This document shows, piece by piece, positions 14,126-25,660 of a stretch of DNA of 64,000 nt. Each line of letters starts with the position of its first letter. The stretch's first letter is position 1. The stretch lies in assembly GCA_037577475.1 (NCBI GenBank), contig CM075188.1:6792501-6856500 (forward strand). The letters run 5' to 3'. The translations under genes and the position numbers were made by a program. A model generated the notes under the pieces. The model had not been told where the DNA came from, searched no databases, and was given only the letters and a program-made list of their open reading frames with translations. Source of the DNA: Chaunax sp. Z400. Its lineage: Eukaryota > Chordata > Actinopteri > Lophiiformes > Chaunacidae.

Positions 14126-16045
14126 GATTTAATCAGGCATTTCCAAACGCCTTCTTTTTTCTTTTCCTTTTTTTCATCTCTATTTCCCTGCAGTTTGTGA
14201 TTTTCCCATTAGACATTTGATTAGCGTGGTCATTCAGCTTCTCCTTTTAGCCTCTGCATTTAGCCTCTCCATGACAACCTCGGCCTAGTGCTTTTAAAAC
14301 CAGGTAAAACAATATTAGTTAGCCACGGGTCTTCTTGGTGCATAAACAGTGTTGAAAAAGATAGCAAGAGTATGAGGTTGTGCATCTCTCTAACCAATTA
14401 GAGAGCTTGTTACATCCTATTTGTATTGCATTATATATGAAAAATTCTGCTATTTCCGTGGTCCTCCATTGTGCTGTTTTATGTTCTGAAAATGGTGCAT
14501 AAATAACTTGTTTTTATTTTAAATAACAGACAAACTAATTTCAGTGGGTTTAATGCACATTTAAAATGACATCCTACGGTGTATTATTTGCCATAATCAA
14601 AGAATGAAACCACATGCAGAAACAGAAATTTCTATTCAGCATGTCATGTATTGAGTCGTACTCACACATGCTAAGATCATTTCTCCTTTTTTCCCTCCTT
14701 TTTAATTCATCTTCGATTTTGTTAGGCATTTGAGCGTCGAGAAATGAAAGCATTTGCATTGAAAGGACAGGTGGGTGTGAGAATGTGAGACATCGGTGTG
14801 TGTCTGAATCGTAACATTAAGAGCAGGGAAAAATATCAAAAGTAAGAAACATTGAGACACGAGCAGGAGCAGGGATTTGAGCAGATATTAAAAGATCATT
14901 GTGCGTGGGTTTCTCTACTGTGCTCAAAAGAAAGAATGTAAACCCTGTATCAGTCAGACTGAGGATAATAAACCGCAAAAACATCTGAACACAGCACTAC
15001 AAACACAAACAAAAAGATGGAAAAAAGCATGGCGTATAAATAGTTCAAATATTTCATGTGATTTCAGAATGCGATGGTGAAATACTGGATGTTTGTGTCC
15101 TCAGCCATAACAAGTTTTTTCACTGTGTTGTAGTCGTCTTTTCACTGTAACTGTAACAAGGCCAGACAAATACAGAATAATGGGCAAATGAAAGTCTATA
15201 TGAAAGTTTATATTGATTTTCTTTCAATGCTAGCAGCACCTGGATGTTAGTTTATTAATCTAATCTAAGTGCACATCTTAAAAAAACAAAGATGACTTGT
15301 AGGTCAGTGTCCTGTTGCTGATCAAATCTAATGTGTTCTTGTTTTTGACAGCTGCATCAACACTAACAGTCACTACTTGTCTTATTATGTCCTTTGTGTT
15401 ATAAGAGACTTTCGCTGCTCCTCTTCTCACATATAACGTTTTTGATTTGTTCTCATGTAGGCTTGACAAGACAGGATGAGAGGTTCAGAGTTCAAAGTGA
15501 TTTCCTTTCCACTTTGACACTGTGAAACTTGATTAAAATGGACTTATGAACACATGTCAGATCTTTTTGTGTGTTTTACCTTGTTTTTTAAATTTTTTTT
15601 ACAAAATATCCCCATCTGCTTTAAAAGTCTGACTCAATAGACGAAATACAAGAAGTAGACTTGAATCATACACAAGTACTGTCTAATAATTGTGACAAGT
15701 GCTGCATGTGGAGGCAGAAAGCCAGCTCACTGCACACATCTATTAGCCAATCTGACGAAGGTATTTTGCACAGTAGTTTGGTTCTTACTGAGCCTGTCAA
15801 CACTTCTTTGGGAAAAAAACAACAGTTTTCCTATATGAATTAATTGTATGCAGGTGGTGGTCAAATAAGGATTTACAGCTGGTAATGACTTCCCCACTGA
15901 GCTGGTTTCTTTTTTTCAAGCCAGGCGAGTAACATGGTTAAAGAGATGCTTAAACCAGAGCTGGGCAGTCCTAAGAGGAAATTGTTCATTTATGCCTGAA
16001 TGGGTTGATCAGGAGTTGCTGTATTTATTATTTATTAGAAAAGCA

Positions 16046-17360
16046 CAGTGGTGTGAAGAGGTATTAGACCTGCTCCTGATTTCTTCTATTTTTGTGTGTC
16101 CCTCATACTAAACTATGTTGGATCTTCAAACAAAGTTTAACATGAAACAAAGGAAGCCTAAGTAAACACATAATACAACTTTTAAATGTTGATTTTATTT
16201 AATAAGGAAGAAAGGTTATCCAATACCTAAATCACCTGTGTGAAGAGGTATTTTCATCCATCTGAGAAGGGTTACAATCTATTTCTAAGGCTCTGGGACT
16301 CCACAGATCCACAGTGAGACACGTCATCTACAAATGAAGAAGACTTGGAACAATAGTGAACCTTCCCAGAAGTGGCTGGCCTTCCAAAAATTCTTTCTAG
16401 AGCACGGCGAAGGCTCAATGAGGAAGTCACAAAGGATCCAAAGAAAACATCGAAGTAACTGCAGGCCTCTCTCACCTCAATAAAGGTCCGTGTTCATGGC
16501 TCCACTAATCAAAAGACATTGAGGAAAAAATAGCACCCATGGGAGAGCGGCGAGGCGAAGAACCGTGAAGAACATTAAGGCTCGTCTGAAGTTTACCACA
16601 GCATACCTTGATGACCTTTTGGGAGGATATGTTATGGACTGATGAGGTCCCATTATATCTGGTGTAAACCAAACAGCACTAAAAGGACATTATACCTACA
16701 GTAAAGCATGGAGGTGGCAATGCAACGTTGTGGGGATGCTTTGCTGCCTCAGGACATAATTGAGGGAAACATGAATTCTGCTCTCTACCAGACAATTCTT
16801 GAGGAGGATGTCAGGTCATCAGACTGAGAGTTGAACCTCAAGCACAACTGGGTCATACAGCAAGACATCGATCCCAAACATAAGAGTAAGTCCACCTCTG
16901 ATTGGCTCAAAAGGGATGAAATTCAAGTTTTGGAGTGTCCTAGTCAAAGTCTGATCTTGAATCCCATTGAGATGCTGTGGTGGGACCTGAACAGATCAGT
17001 TCATGATCACTAACCCTCCAGTGTGGCTGCACTAAAGCAGTTCTGCAAAGAGGAGTGGGCCAATATTCTACCATAGCAACGTCAGAGACTGATCTCCAGT
17101 CATCAGAAGAGTTTGGTTGCAGTTGTTGCTGCTAAAGGTGGCAGAACTAGTTCATACGATCAGGGGGGCAAACAGTTTTTCACACTGGTGATTGATTTAA
17201 GTATTGGATAACCTTTTTGCCGTATTGAATAAAGTTATCATTTAAAACATGCACTTTGTGTTTACTCAGGTTGCCTTTGTTTCATGTTTTTTCAAATTAG
17301 TTTGAGATCTACACAAAAACAGAAGAAATCAGGAGAGTGTCCAATACTTTCACAGCACTG
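16046..17360 (+). mobile_element. Tc1-like DNA transposon with long IR/DR-type termini, decayed
   Basis: The element is about 1.3 kb, bounded by CAGTGGTGTGAA on the left and the inverted TTCACAGCACTG on the right. TA follows the right end; the left dinucleotide is now CA. The terminal inverted repeats are about 200 bp and imperfect; both contain ATGAAACAAAGG and GGTTATCCAATAC in opposite orientations. Within the left repeat, a 15-base motif (GTGTGAAGAGGTATT) occurs at the outer end (16051-16065) and again at the inner end (16238-16252). This is the inverted-repeat/direct-repeat arrangement of Sleeping Beauty-type fish Tc1 elements. The internal transposase has many stops, so the copy is inactive. 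Confidence 0.92.
16290..17130 (+). pseudogene. Tc1 transposase pseudogene (DD34E)
   Basis: This is a relic of a Tc1-family DDE transposase, the enzyme that cuts and rejoins transposon ends at TA sites. The best-preserved stretch is 16831-17013, reading WVIQQDIDPKHKSKSTSDW and then LNPIEMLWWDL. The second catalytic Asp (in QQD) and the final Glu (in NPIE) are separated by 34 residues, the DD34E spacing diagnostic of Tc1. The usual SPDLNPIE motif has become SLILNPIE. Upstream, the frame is broken by stops and frameshifts, although fragments of the helix-turn-helix part and central domain (for example the AMQRCGDA stretch) are readable. The product would be non-functional. Confidence 0.9.
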
Positions 17361-17724
17361 TATTCATAGAACACCCGAGTAAGAGAACCATTTAGATACG
17401 TTTTTTTAACTTAAATATGCTTCAGTCAACTAACCAATGAGGGGTGTCCTTCATCACGAGTGCCGATATTGACACATTTTGCTTGGATGATACTCGCACT
17501 TGTAAAAAGTACATTTTGTTCTAGATACTTCCTTCAGCTGCGGGCTCAATAAACTGATTTGGCATCTACTGTGTGACCAGAAATAGATGCAGGACCATGG
17601 GACATAATACGGTACTGGAAGATACTATATTAAACATGCAGTATCAGTATGAATCAGTGAATTTTATTCAAGCCCAGAAATTCCACTAATGCTGCTGATC
17701 AGCTTTGTTTATCAAGTTATCAGG

Positions 17725-18558
17725 TTAAAGAGGCAAAGCTGCTCGGTATCACATTTGATGAGCAGCTGTAACGGGAGAAACATATTGATAATATTATTAA
17801 GAAAATGGGTAGAGGAATATCATGTATTAGAAGGTGTTCCTCTTTTCTTACCCCTGCCTCTAAAGTTTTGCTGACCCAGGCATTAGTGTTGTCTCACCTT
17901 GATTACTGCTCAGCAGTCTGGTCCGGTGCAAATAAAAGAGATCTGTCTAAGCTTCAGCTAGCTGAGAATAAAGCTGCAAGGCTCGCACTGTCCTGTCCGT
18001 TAGGTGTGAGGTGGAGTGCAGAGAGAATGCACACCAGTCTGTCATGGCTCAGAGTGGAGGACAGGTTGGCATGCAATCTAATTATTTTCTTCAGGAATAT
18101 TTGTTCCAGTAAACAACCAAAATGTCTGTACTCACAAATAAATTACGTTAGAGACCACCATGGTCATACCACCAGGCAGGCTAGTAGGGGATTCATAGTT
18201 CAACAGAAACCCAGAACAACTGCAGCATGTAGGTCAGTAATGTTTAGAGCCATTACAATGTGGAATAAGCTACCAAATATGATCATTGAAGCAGTCAGTA
18301 AGGCAACATTTAAGAGACTACTGAAGCAAAATATTAACAAGAATCCTAATGTTAATCAACAGGTGAAGAATTATGAAAGGATGTAAAGAGGGGTGTTGTA
18401 ATGTTTGTTTATTTTTTGTTTTGATGTCTTTCTTTACTTGTTTTAACTTTTGCATCTGTTGCATGGTTTGTGTATTTTGTTCCGTGTGGACCTCAGGAAG
18501 AATAGCTGCTACCTTGGTGGCAGCTAATGGGGATCCTAATGAATAAAGAATAAAGAAT
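17725..18558 (+). mobile_element. CR1/L2-like non-LTR retrotransposon, 5'-truncated 3' end
   Basis: The frame 17805-18386 encodes 193 residues matching the C-terminal end of a LINE reverse transcriptase (ORF2). It contains LSHLDYCSAVWSG and then KLQLAENKAARLAL, a thumb-side motif common in fish CR1/L2-type elements. Reading can be extended upstream to 17725 (KLLGITFDEQL, then a stop at 17769). After the stop comes a 3' UTR ending in a short tandem GAATAAA tail at 18541-18558, typical of this clade rather than a poly-A tail. Only the last quarter of ORF2 is present, consistent with 5' truncation on insertion. Clade assignment is from memory of motifs. Confidence 0.85.
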
Positions 18559-19131
18559 CTGACTAATTTGTTTAGAGGTGTTTTTTTCTAATTACACAGC
18601 CACCACAATCTGATCCACTACCTATTAATGTCATCCCATTGGACATATGGTTAGTGTCTTCATGCAGCTATGCAGCTGGTAATCTGTCCATTGCAAAGCA
18701 TCACATTTAATATAGCAGTGTGAATTATAAGTAGTCATGCCTTTGCAGTTAAATTCTAATCTATTAAAGGATATTACTGTTCTCAGGACTGCTGCAGTTT
18801 AGCTCAAGGATAGAGCTTTTTTTTGCCTGTGTCCAGGTCTCTCACTTCACTGGTACCTTGTAGAAACAGATAATGTATCATTTCTACTAATGATTCCTGT
18901 TGGCAGCGTCTTCACATTGAAAAGATAAATGTTGCGTTATTAAAGTTTAGCTGTTGAACTAGGTTCTTTATAACTATGACATCGCTTCATCCTCTTGTGA
19001 CCTATCGTCATAGTAGTTTTGGACCTTAGCTCAGTATGGTGGTTTTCAGAGTCTCTATAACCTGTTTCCTGATATTACGTCAGCCTTAAATTCACTTAAG
19101 TTAGAATAACTTCTCTTTCTCTCATCTTCAG

Positions 19132-19331
19132 AACCATGTGGAACCCAGCGACCAGCAACAACCAGACAGAACAAGTGGCAGCCAGGATGGAGACGACTCC
19201 GTCTTTGGGTAGTGCGAGCATCTCCATCTCCCAGCAACAGGCACCCAAGAAATTTGCCCCTGTGGTCGCACCCAAGCCAAAGTTCAACCCTTACAAACAG
19301 ATGGGAGAACCCACCCACTCTGACACTGCAG
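19132..19331 (+). CDS. lpp: lpp, first coding exon (residues 1-65 plus one base)
   Basis: This exon opens the coding sequence of LPP, a zyxin-family scaffold of focal adhesions and cell-cell contacts that also shuttles to the nucleus. A pyrimidine-rich tract ending in CAG at 19129-19131 is the acceptor. The start ATG is at 19136, four bases into the exon, with A at -3. It begins MWNPATSNNQ, then ARMETTPSLGSASISIS, which matches the LPP N-terminus. Residues 40-55 (FAPVVAPKPKFNPYKQ) correspond to the known alpha-actinin-binding segment of LPP and are nearly invariant in the family. The donor is CAG|GTATCA, so the exon leaves one base of a split Ala codon (phase 1). Only four untranslated bases are present, so the rest of the 5' UTR must come from an upstream exon that I cannot identify. 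Confidence 0.95.
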
Positions 19332-20987
19332 GTATCAATACCACAAAATCCTTAATATCAAGTAAAACAAGATGGAAACTCAATACCATCACTGCTATAG
19401 TGTCACCTTAACCTTAGACACAGATTTGACTGGACTTCTCTACATGTCATAGTATTTAAGGCCAGTCTTCACTAGCTGGAATTTATCTTTATCAGATAAT
19501 TAGTGTAACAAAGTCAGTGTCTCCATTGTGTTTACAGCTTGATCACATCTGGCCCAAACTGTCCAGTACCTCCTACCATTACACTACAAGTATTAGACTT
19601 TTCTGTCATCAAACATATTTCAATTTAAATTCTCTATTTTTAGTTCAGTCCACTTTTGTTTCCCTCTTCAGCCTCAGTTATTAGATTTTTCTCAACAGTG
19701 AGTTCCACGACTTTCCTTCAGGAACAAGTGAACTTGAGTAGCAATGTCATTGCATTGATTATGAGTCAGTCAGCAGCAGACTTATTCTAAAACGGCATGA
19801 ACCCCCCACTTTAAACGTCTACCTAGTTCTCTGGGATGGCTGCTGTACCACATTCCTTTAATGATCCATGTTATTATGTAACAACACAAAAGTTATACAA
19901 TCCTTACTCACCTGTTATTTGCCAGATAGATGATCATTCTAATATTAGTTTCCATTGTTAAAATGCATTCTTTTTACTGGTTGAAAAAAAAAAAAGCTCA
20001 CTGACAAAAGATATGGCTTCATCCTACTGCATGTTTATGGACCTTGAACACCAAAGCTTTCACAATCACCTGCAAAACAGAGAAGACCAGTTAGTACTGT
20101 AAAAAAACACAAGAGCAGGAGAACAAAACATGGTAATATTGGTCGTCTACCCTACAACTATATAAAATATAACTCTATATAGTTATATATATCTAGTTAA
20201 TCTTAGAACCTATGGTCAAAAGTAGAGAACTATCAGTTCTGACGGACAGCACAGAACATAATGAATGACTGTTTGGCAGCTGAGACTCTCACTAATATCA
20301 CAACTCACCATGAACAGCAGTAGTGTGTTACTGACCTGTAATATCAGTAAGTAATATAACAAGTGGAGCTGTAAAGCCTTGCAATAATTCTACCTGTTTT
20401 TGATGAAGTTTTGCTTCATTCATGCTCACATCTATGCATTGACTTTCTATTTAGTCCTGCAAACTCTAAAATGTGCTTCATTTTCATTCTGGACACAACC
20501 CTAGAACATTTTACACAACTTAACTCAAACCTAGCAACCGCTATTCATTTTGCATAGCAGCTACGCATTTTGACATCAAAGTATGCGGATCAGATTTATC
20601 ACTCTAAACTACACAAAAAGCTGGTGACGCCTGTGAGTTCAGTTGTGCATGTGCAACAGAAGAGGAGTTTGACCAGTCTTGACATAGACAAATTCATAAT
20701 GTCAGTTTTTTCAAGAGGAACTTATTTACTTTACTTTACTTACTAATATTACTTACTTACTTATACTTATTGAACCTCCTTGCTTTGTTTGGCTGTTTGG
20801 TGTTTTTAATTTCTTAAAAGGTGAACGAGGAAGTTGAAATCGTGAATTGAGTTAATTTACGTTGATGCAGACCTGACAACTTCTTGAACATTTAAATAAC
20901 ATTAGCCTAAAATATGTAATTTGTAAGCTAGATTGCTTGTTCACCTTCCATTTAAGTCAACAAAACAATGTTAAGTTGTTTTGTCTG

Positions 20988-21085
20988 TAGGGATGCACAG
21001 ATACCACTATTTGTCAGACCGAGTCTGAGTACTTACATTTGAGTACTTGCCGATACAGAGTAATCCAAGTATTTAATAACAACAT
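20988..21085 (+). mobile_element. hAT-like transposon end
   Basis: TAGGGATGCACAGATACCAC, then CAGACCGAGTCTGAGTAC and GAGTACTTGCCGATAC resemble the end of a fish hAT family that starts with CAGGGATGCACCGATAC. No matching opposite end (GTGCATCCCT) lies nearby, so this is a solitary or truncated copy. Confidence 0.55.
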
Positions 21086-21989
21086 GACAGTTTACTTTTA
21101 AAACATGTTTTAATTGCTGCAGAGTAAAATCCTCATCAATCGACTGCACAGATGGTTGGATGGTTGCAAGAATAACTATATTTATTAACTTCAGAGAACC
21201 TGGTTTATTTACCATAACACAGTAATAAACATAGCAGTAGCGCCATCTACTCAGTAAAGTTTCTGCAATAGGTCAAAAAAGACAATGTCAACACACAGTT
21301 ACTGATCTGCACTGATGAGACATTGGGCTAACTTTGCTCATCCATTTCACCAGCGTCTGCCATTTCTCAAACCTCCTCTCGACAGTTTAGCAGACCATAG
21401 TTTGCATTCTGTGTTACTTTTGTCATCATCCCTTACATTAAAATATTATATAATATAGACCAGCGCAGTGAAGCTATTTTAGATGCAGGTGTGAAACTGA
21501 GGTTAAGCTTCCTCTGAACTGACGTCAGATTGTTCACACATGCCCACACATGTTTATATGTCTTTTCATGAAGAGTTCTTCAAAAGAATAGATGTTCATA
21601 TTGTTTTCTTCCTGGCCTACTTATTTGTTGAATAACCTGATATGATGGTGAGTTGGAAAATGAACGTGTGTTAAGTGAAATGGTGTGAAAGCATGTGAAC
21701 TCAGCATTATGTTTAGACTATTGTGATACTCGAAATATTCTCCCAAGGTTGGTAGCTCTGCATGCTGATCACAGAAGCAACCATTAATTGTGCTCTGACA
21801 TGCATGTTTCTGGTAGGTTTGCAGAATCATTTGGTATAATGATGAAGGTCTTGTGCATCTGAGAGCTACTGGCATGTGGTTCTATGAGGTATGCAGAGAT
21901 TGGCAGTATTCATATAGTCATAATTGGGCAATGATATATACATAGGATTTATATGAAATGACACATACTGTTTATACTGTACATCATTG

Positions 21990-22060
21990 CTTTAAAGCAA
22001 CATTATGTAGGAATTGGTATTTTGTGCAACTTAGCACCCCCACAGTTTCTAAGTGGAACA
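21990..22060 (+). repeat. Possible MITE end (AAAGCAACATTATGTA)
   Basis: TTTAAAGCAACATTATGTAG followed by a line about GCACCCCCACAGTTTC resembles a common short fish repeat. Only one end was recognised. Confidence 0.4.
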
Positions 22061-22589
22061 TAAATGTCATGACTAGACATAACATACACACTAACTAGAA
22101 ACAAAACTCTGCATCATAACACTGTTGCATTTTGAATTATTATGTCTCAAAGTTAACGTGCGTGCAGAGTTTGCACAAACTTTGTACAAACCTCAGAATT
22201 GTTGGATGCCAAGGTTATGTAACTTGAACCAGAGACTGTATGCTGCTAACACCTGGATATAACATGTTTTCAACCTCTGTTGAAATGGCCTGACTTGGCT
22301 TATGTGCAATTATTATGCAAGTCCAACAACACAAGACATAACAAGCAAGCCAATATTCCACACACTAGTCCAACAGCAAGAAGCCCAGCTCAGTGTCTGT
22401 CCATCAGTCTTTTATTTTGCACTCGGCAACGACTAAAACCAAATTTGAGATTTATTTTTGTCTGGCTTACTGTTTATAGTCACGGTCCCTTTTTCTCTTC
22501 TTCTTCCTCCATCAACATCCTTGTCTGTCTCTTGGCCTCTGTCATGATGCCCATAGAGGGCATTAGCCTAGCTCTTTGACCTAGCTCGT

Positions 22590-22789
22590 TTTTTGGGGGG
22601 GGGGTATTTTTTTGTGCATGTTGTGCCTTCATTTGATTGGACAGCTGAATAGGTGACAGGAATTGTGAGAGAGAGAGTGGGGGGAAGACATGCGACAAAT
22701 GGCCACGGGTTGGAATCGAACCCACGGCGACTGCTAGAGGACTACAGCCTCGATACACGGGGTGTGCGCTCTAACCACTGATGTGCCCC
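22590..22789 (-). mobile_element. tRNA-derived SINE, near full length
   Basis: On the minus strand it starts GGGGCACATCAGTGGTTAGAGC (A-box-like). It continues with GAGGCTGTAGTCCTCTAGC and a canonical B box GGTTCGATTCC (inside 22708-22723). A body with CATGTCTTCCCC, CTCTCTCTC and TTCCTGTCACC follows, ending in a homopolymer tract near 22590. This is a common fish SINE family. Its 5' end abuts an exact inverted copy of its own first bases (22791-22808). Confidence 0.85.
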
Positions 22790-22808
22790 TGCACATCAGT
22801 GGTTAGAG
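22769..22808. repeat. Perfect 18-bp inverted repeat with 4-base loop
   Basis: CTCTAACCACTGATGTGC (22769-22786), loop CCCT, then its exact reverse complement (22791-22808). The left arm is the 5' end of the minus-strand SINE and the right arm duplicates it in opposite orientation. Confidence 0.95.
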
Positions 22809-23869
22809 ATGTTCCTTTCTAATAGATGAAGTTCACATTTTAGGCAAAGATGATTTGAAATCATGTCAAATTAAATTGAGCTCAAACAAAGGCTCTCCTC
22901 AACAGAGCATAGCTGAGATTCACATGAGACATTTATGACTCCACACTCAATTTATTATCATCTCTGATAAGTAATAATTGTTGAAAATGAAAATCACGTT
23001 GTAAGATGGAATTCTGAGTTTCATTTTAGAAAAACACTTTATACAAAAATGCAAATGAAGACTCCTGGTGTTCAGACAACTAAAGAACTTGTTTCATTGT
23101 TTTGATTATATGGCTATATTTTAATGTTAAAAACAAGACTTTTTGTGTAAATGAAAATAAATCACTCTCTCTTTGCTGTTAAGAATAATAGAAGAGTAAT
23201 GACACTTGAACTCTTTTGGTCCATTGGTTGGTTAACAATATACAGCTCTTTATAAAGAGTTTTCACCAAGTTTCCTAATTTTGTATATATTATTTTTATT
23301 ATCTCTTTATTATACAAAAAAACCAAACCTATTTAGTACACATTTAATTTGGCTGAAGTCTTCTTGCTCACCATGTAACATGAAACACCAAGTACACCAA
23401 GTAACATGAAACATGACACTTGAAGTTATCACCCATCCATATATCTCCCACTGCTCCATGTGGTATATGTGTTGTGAACAATATCTAAAGCTCAAACTCC
23501 CCAGAGAACCGTAGACGTCATAAACAGAGAAAACATTTATAAGTGGTGGGCACACTGTTAGGTTGAAAACACTGCTGTCTGTAGGGCTTTTGGTTTGAAC
23601 CTGTCTGGTACTCTAGATGTAATTCTTATAAAAGTTGTTCTTGTTCCAGTTTGAGCTCTGCCCACAGTGGGATAAAAATAACACCATCACCAGTGTTTAG
23701 TTGTCCTGAATGAACTGTGTTTGAGAGGCCTCCAACTTATCCTTAATTTCTGCTTGTGATAGTTATTTTTGTAGATTGATCAGTTGGCCTTCGGTAAAAA
23801 TCTATATTTGGAGCTCTAGTAGATAAATTGTAGTGACAGCAGCAGACAGGCAGTTTATATTTACCTATT

Positions 23870-24205
23870 TACCGCCGCTAGGGAGGTAACGTTTTTCCCG
23901 GCATTGGTTTGTTTGTCTGCCTGTTTGCAGAATTACTTAAAAAGTTAGGAACAGATTTTGTTGACTTTTTTGGAGAGGTAGAGTTTGGTTCAGTGAACAG
24001 TCCATTAGATTGTGGAGGTGATCCAGATCATCATCTGGATCCTGGATTTCTTTTTAAATAATTCTTTTCCATTGTAGGATAGGGGCAAGTACAAGATTTC
24101 TTTCCTCTAACTTCTAATGCCTACAGAAAATGACACAATGGCATGCACATCAGAGTCTGATCTGGATCCAATGTTCTGGATCTGGTGATCCAGAATTTAA
24201 ATTAA
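23870..24205 (+). repeat. Dispersed repeat with CGCTAGGGAGGT start
   Basis: ACCGCCGCTAGGGAGGTAAC, then TTGGTTTGTTTGTCTGCCTG, then AAAAAGTTAGGAACAGATTT and GATCCAGATCATCATCTGGA. This arrangement is a repeat family seen widely in animal genomes. The end near 24205 is uncertain. Confidence 0.55.
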
Positions 24206-25439
24206 TTAAAATTTCAAGGGCTCCTGGAAAATCCACTACTGTGAGATAACAAATAATAATGTCGCAGACTTGCACTATGATCAAATTGTAGCTGAAACTG
24301 TACTGATTAGGTTTGGTGTCAAATTTGACACGTCTTCAAAAGTTATTGATCTAAATCCTGAAGGAACCACCATTAGTGAAATATTGTTTTTCTTGAATAA
24401 CTCTCAAACTAATAATGATACCAATGAGATTCCAAATTCTAGGGGTAGTTTTCATAATCAATGAGTCATATTCTGAGCATCAAACTATCAGGGGACTATT
24501 ACTTTTAGGTGCAGTGACATCATGGAGAAACTGAGATCCCTCTGCAGAGTTTTGCACTCTTTGTCTTGTCTTGTAGTAGTATATGATCAAAAACACCTTG
24601 CAGAAAGAAATAAACAAACTCTTGAACTCGTAGTTTTTGCATTTAACTCTAGTCACCTTCTTTATTCTTTCTTTCTGTCTTTTCTTTTTTCTTTTTTTTT
24701 GCAAATTGAGATAACGAGATATTATTCCCACTTGATGATTTGCGGCATTATTAAAGTCATGTAATTCCAAAATTTAATTTCATGAAAAACATTTAATCCT
24801 CAATTAATCTTTGTCTTAGCACTAAGAGGATTAATGAAACAATGTAATGGGGTGGGGATGCATTCGTAGGTGATGAAAGTGTTGTAATTTTGCACTTTGT
24901 AATGTAAATGTTGAACTTAAATGAATTCACTCCTTTTATCATATTAATATCTCATGACCTCGGTTACATGAGAAAAAAACTGTTAAATCCCACTTTTTCC
25001 CTTTTTTTCTGTCACTGCTCCCTTTGACCGTGACACTAATTCATAAATTTTGCAACGCTTAGAATTCTTTCGCCATTATTAAGATTCAGCTTAGGTCAAC
25101 TATATTGTTGATTGAAATTTGAAATGTGGAGGAAAAACTAATTAATAACTGTGTTTTGTATCTTTTCTATAGGTTGCAACATCTTGAAGTGAATATAAGG
25201 GGTACAATTCTAAGACTTTGGGCTGCTACAGCTTTATTTTTCATTAAAACATTAATTTTAATAAAGATACTGATGTTGTTGTCAGCATTTTGAACATGCA
25301 AATACGTAAAGCCACCAGGAGACATCTCCACTTGTCAAAGGATAAGACGTCTTTATGAACAGATTATCTGGGTCTCTCTGTATTTATTTATTTAATATCT
25401 TTTATATCAAATGTGTGGACCGTCTGACATAAAATTGAG

Positions 25440-25660
25440 GATTAGCATAAAAATTAGGGACGACTCAATTTGGCACCGTGCCTTGCTGCCCCTTTGTCTA
25501 GCAGTAGCCAGCACAGGCCTGGAATGAGCCGTTTGAGGCCATGTTTATTGTGTGGACAAAGAAGCCGGTCAGATGGGCCAGTGCACAGTTATCCAGGTCT
25601 GCTCTCAGATTTTGTTTAGAACTTGTTCTCATTTAAGCCCCAGCAGGAGGAAGTGAAAGA
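25440..25660. other. Candidate conserved noncoding block
   Basis: Unique, complex sequence without repeats or coding frame, with words such as GAATGAGCCGTTTGAGGCCA and TTTATTGTGTGGACAAAGAA. It reads like intronic regulatory sequence. Inference only. Confidence 0.25.

Larger units (their letters stand above)
1..19131 (+). other. lpp upstream intron (5' UTR intron), partial
   Basis: The first coding exon is preceded by a spliceable acceptor only four bases before the ATG, so everything here is inferred to be the intron between a 5' UTR exon and the first coding exon. No open frame has host-protein character. Recognisable contents are possible hAT relics near 3470 and 7910, a SINE head at 8568, a degenerate tandem repeat at 8900-9110, a 21-bp duplication at 10019, an AT-rich block at 13841-14125, a Tc1 element at 16046-17360 and a LINE tail at 17725-18558. 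Conserved-looking unique sequence occurs near 246-420, 9471-9660 and 11480-11850. I see nothing classifiable in the rest. Confidence 0.75.

Noticed and set aside
17805..18386. 193-codon open frame as a possible host gene
   Set aside because: Its sequence is the C-terminal end of a LINE reverse transcriptase, followed by a GAATAAA-type tail.
22480..22758. 92-codon minus-strand frame
   Set aside because: It is largely inside the tRNA-derived SINE; SINEs do not encode protein.
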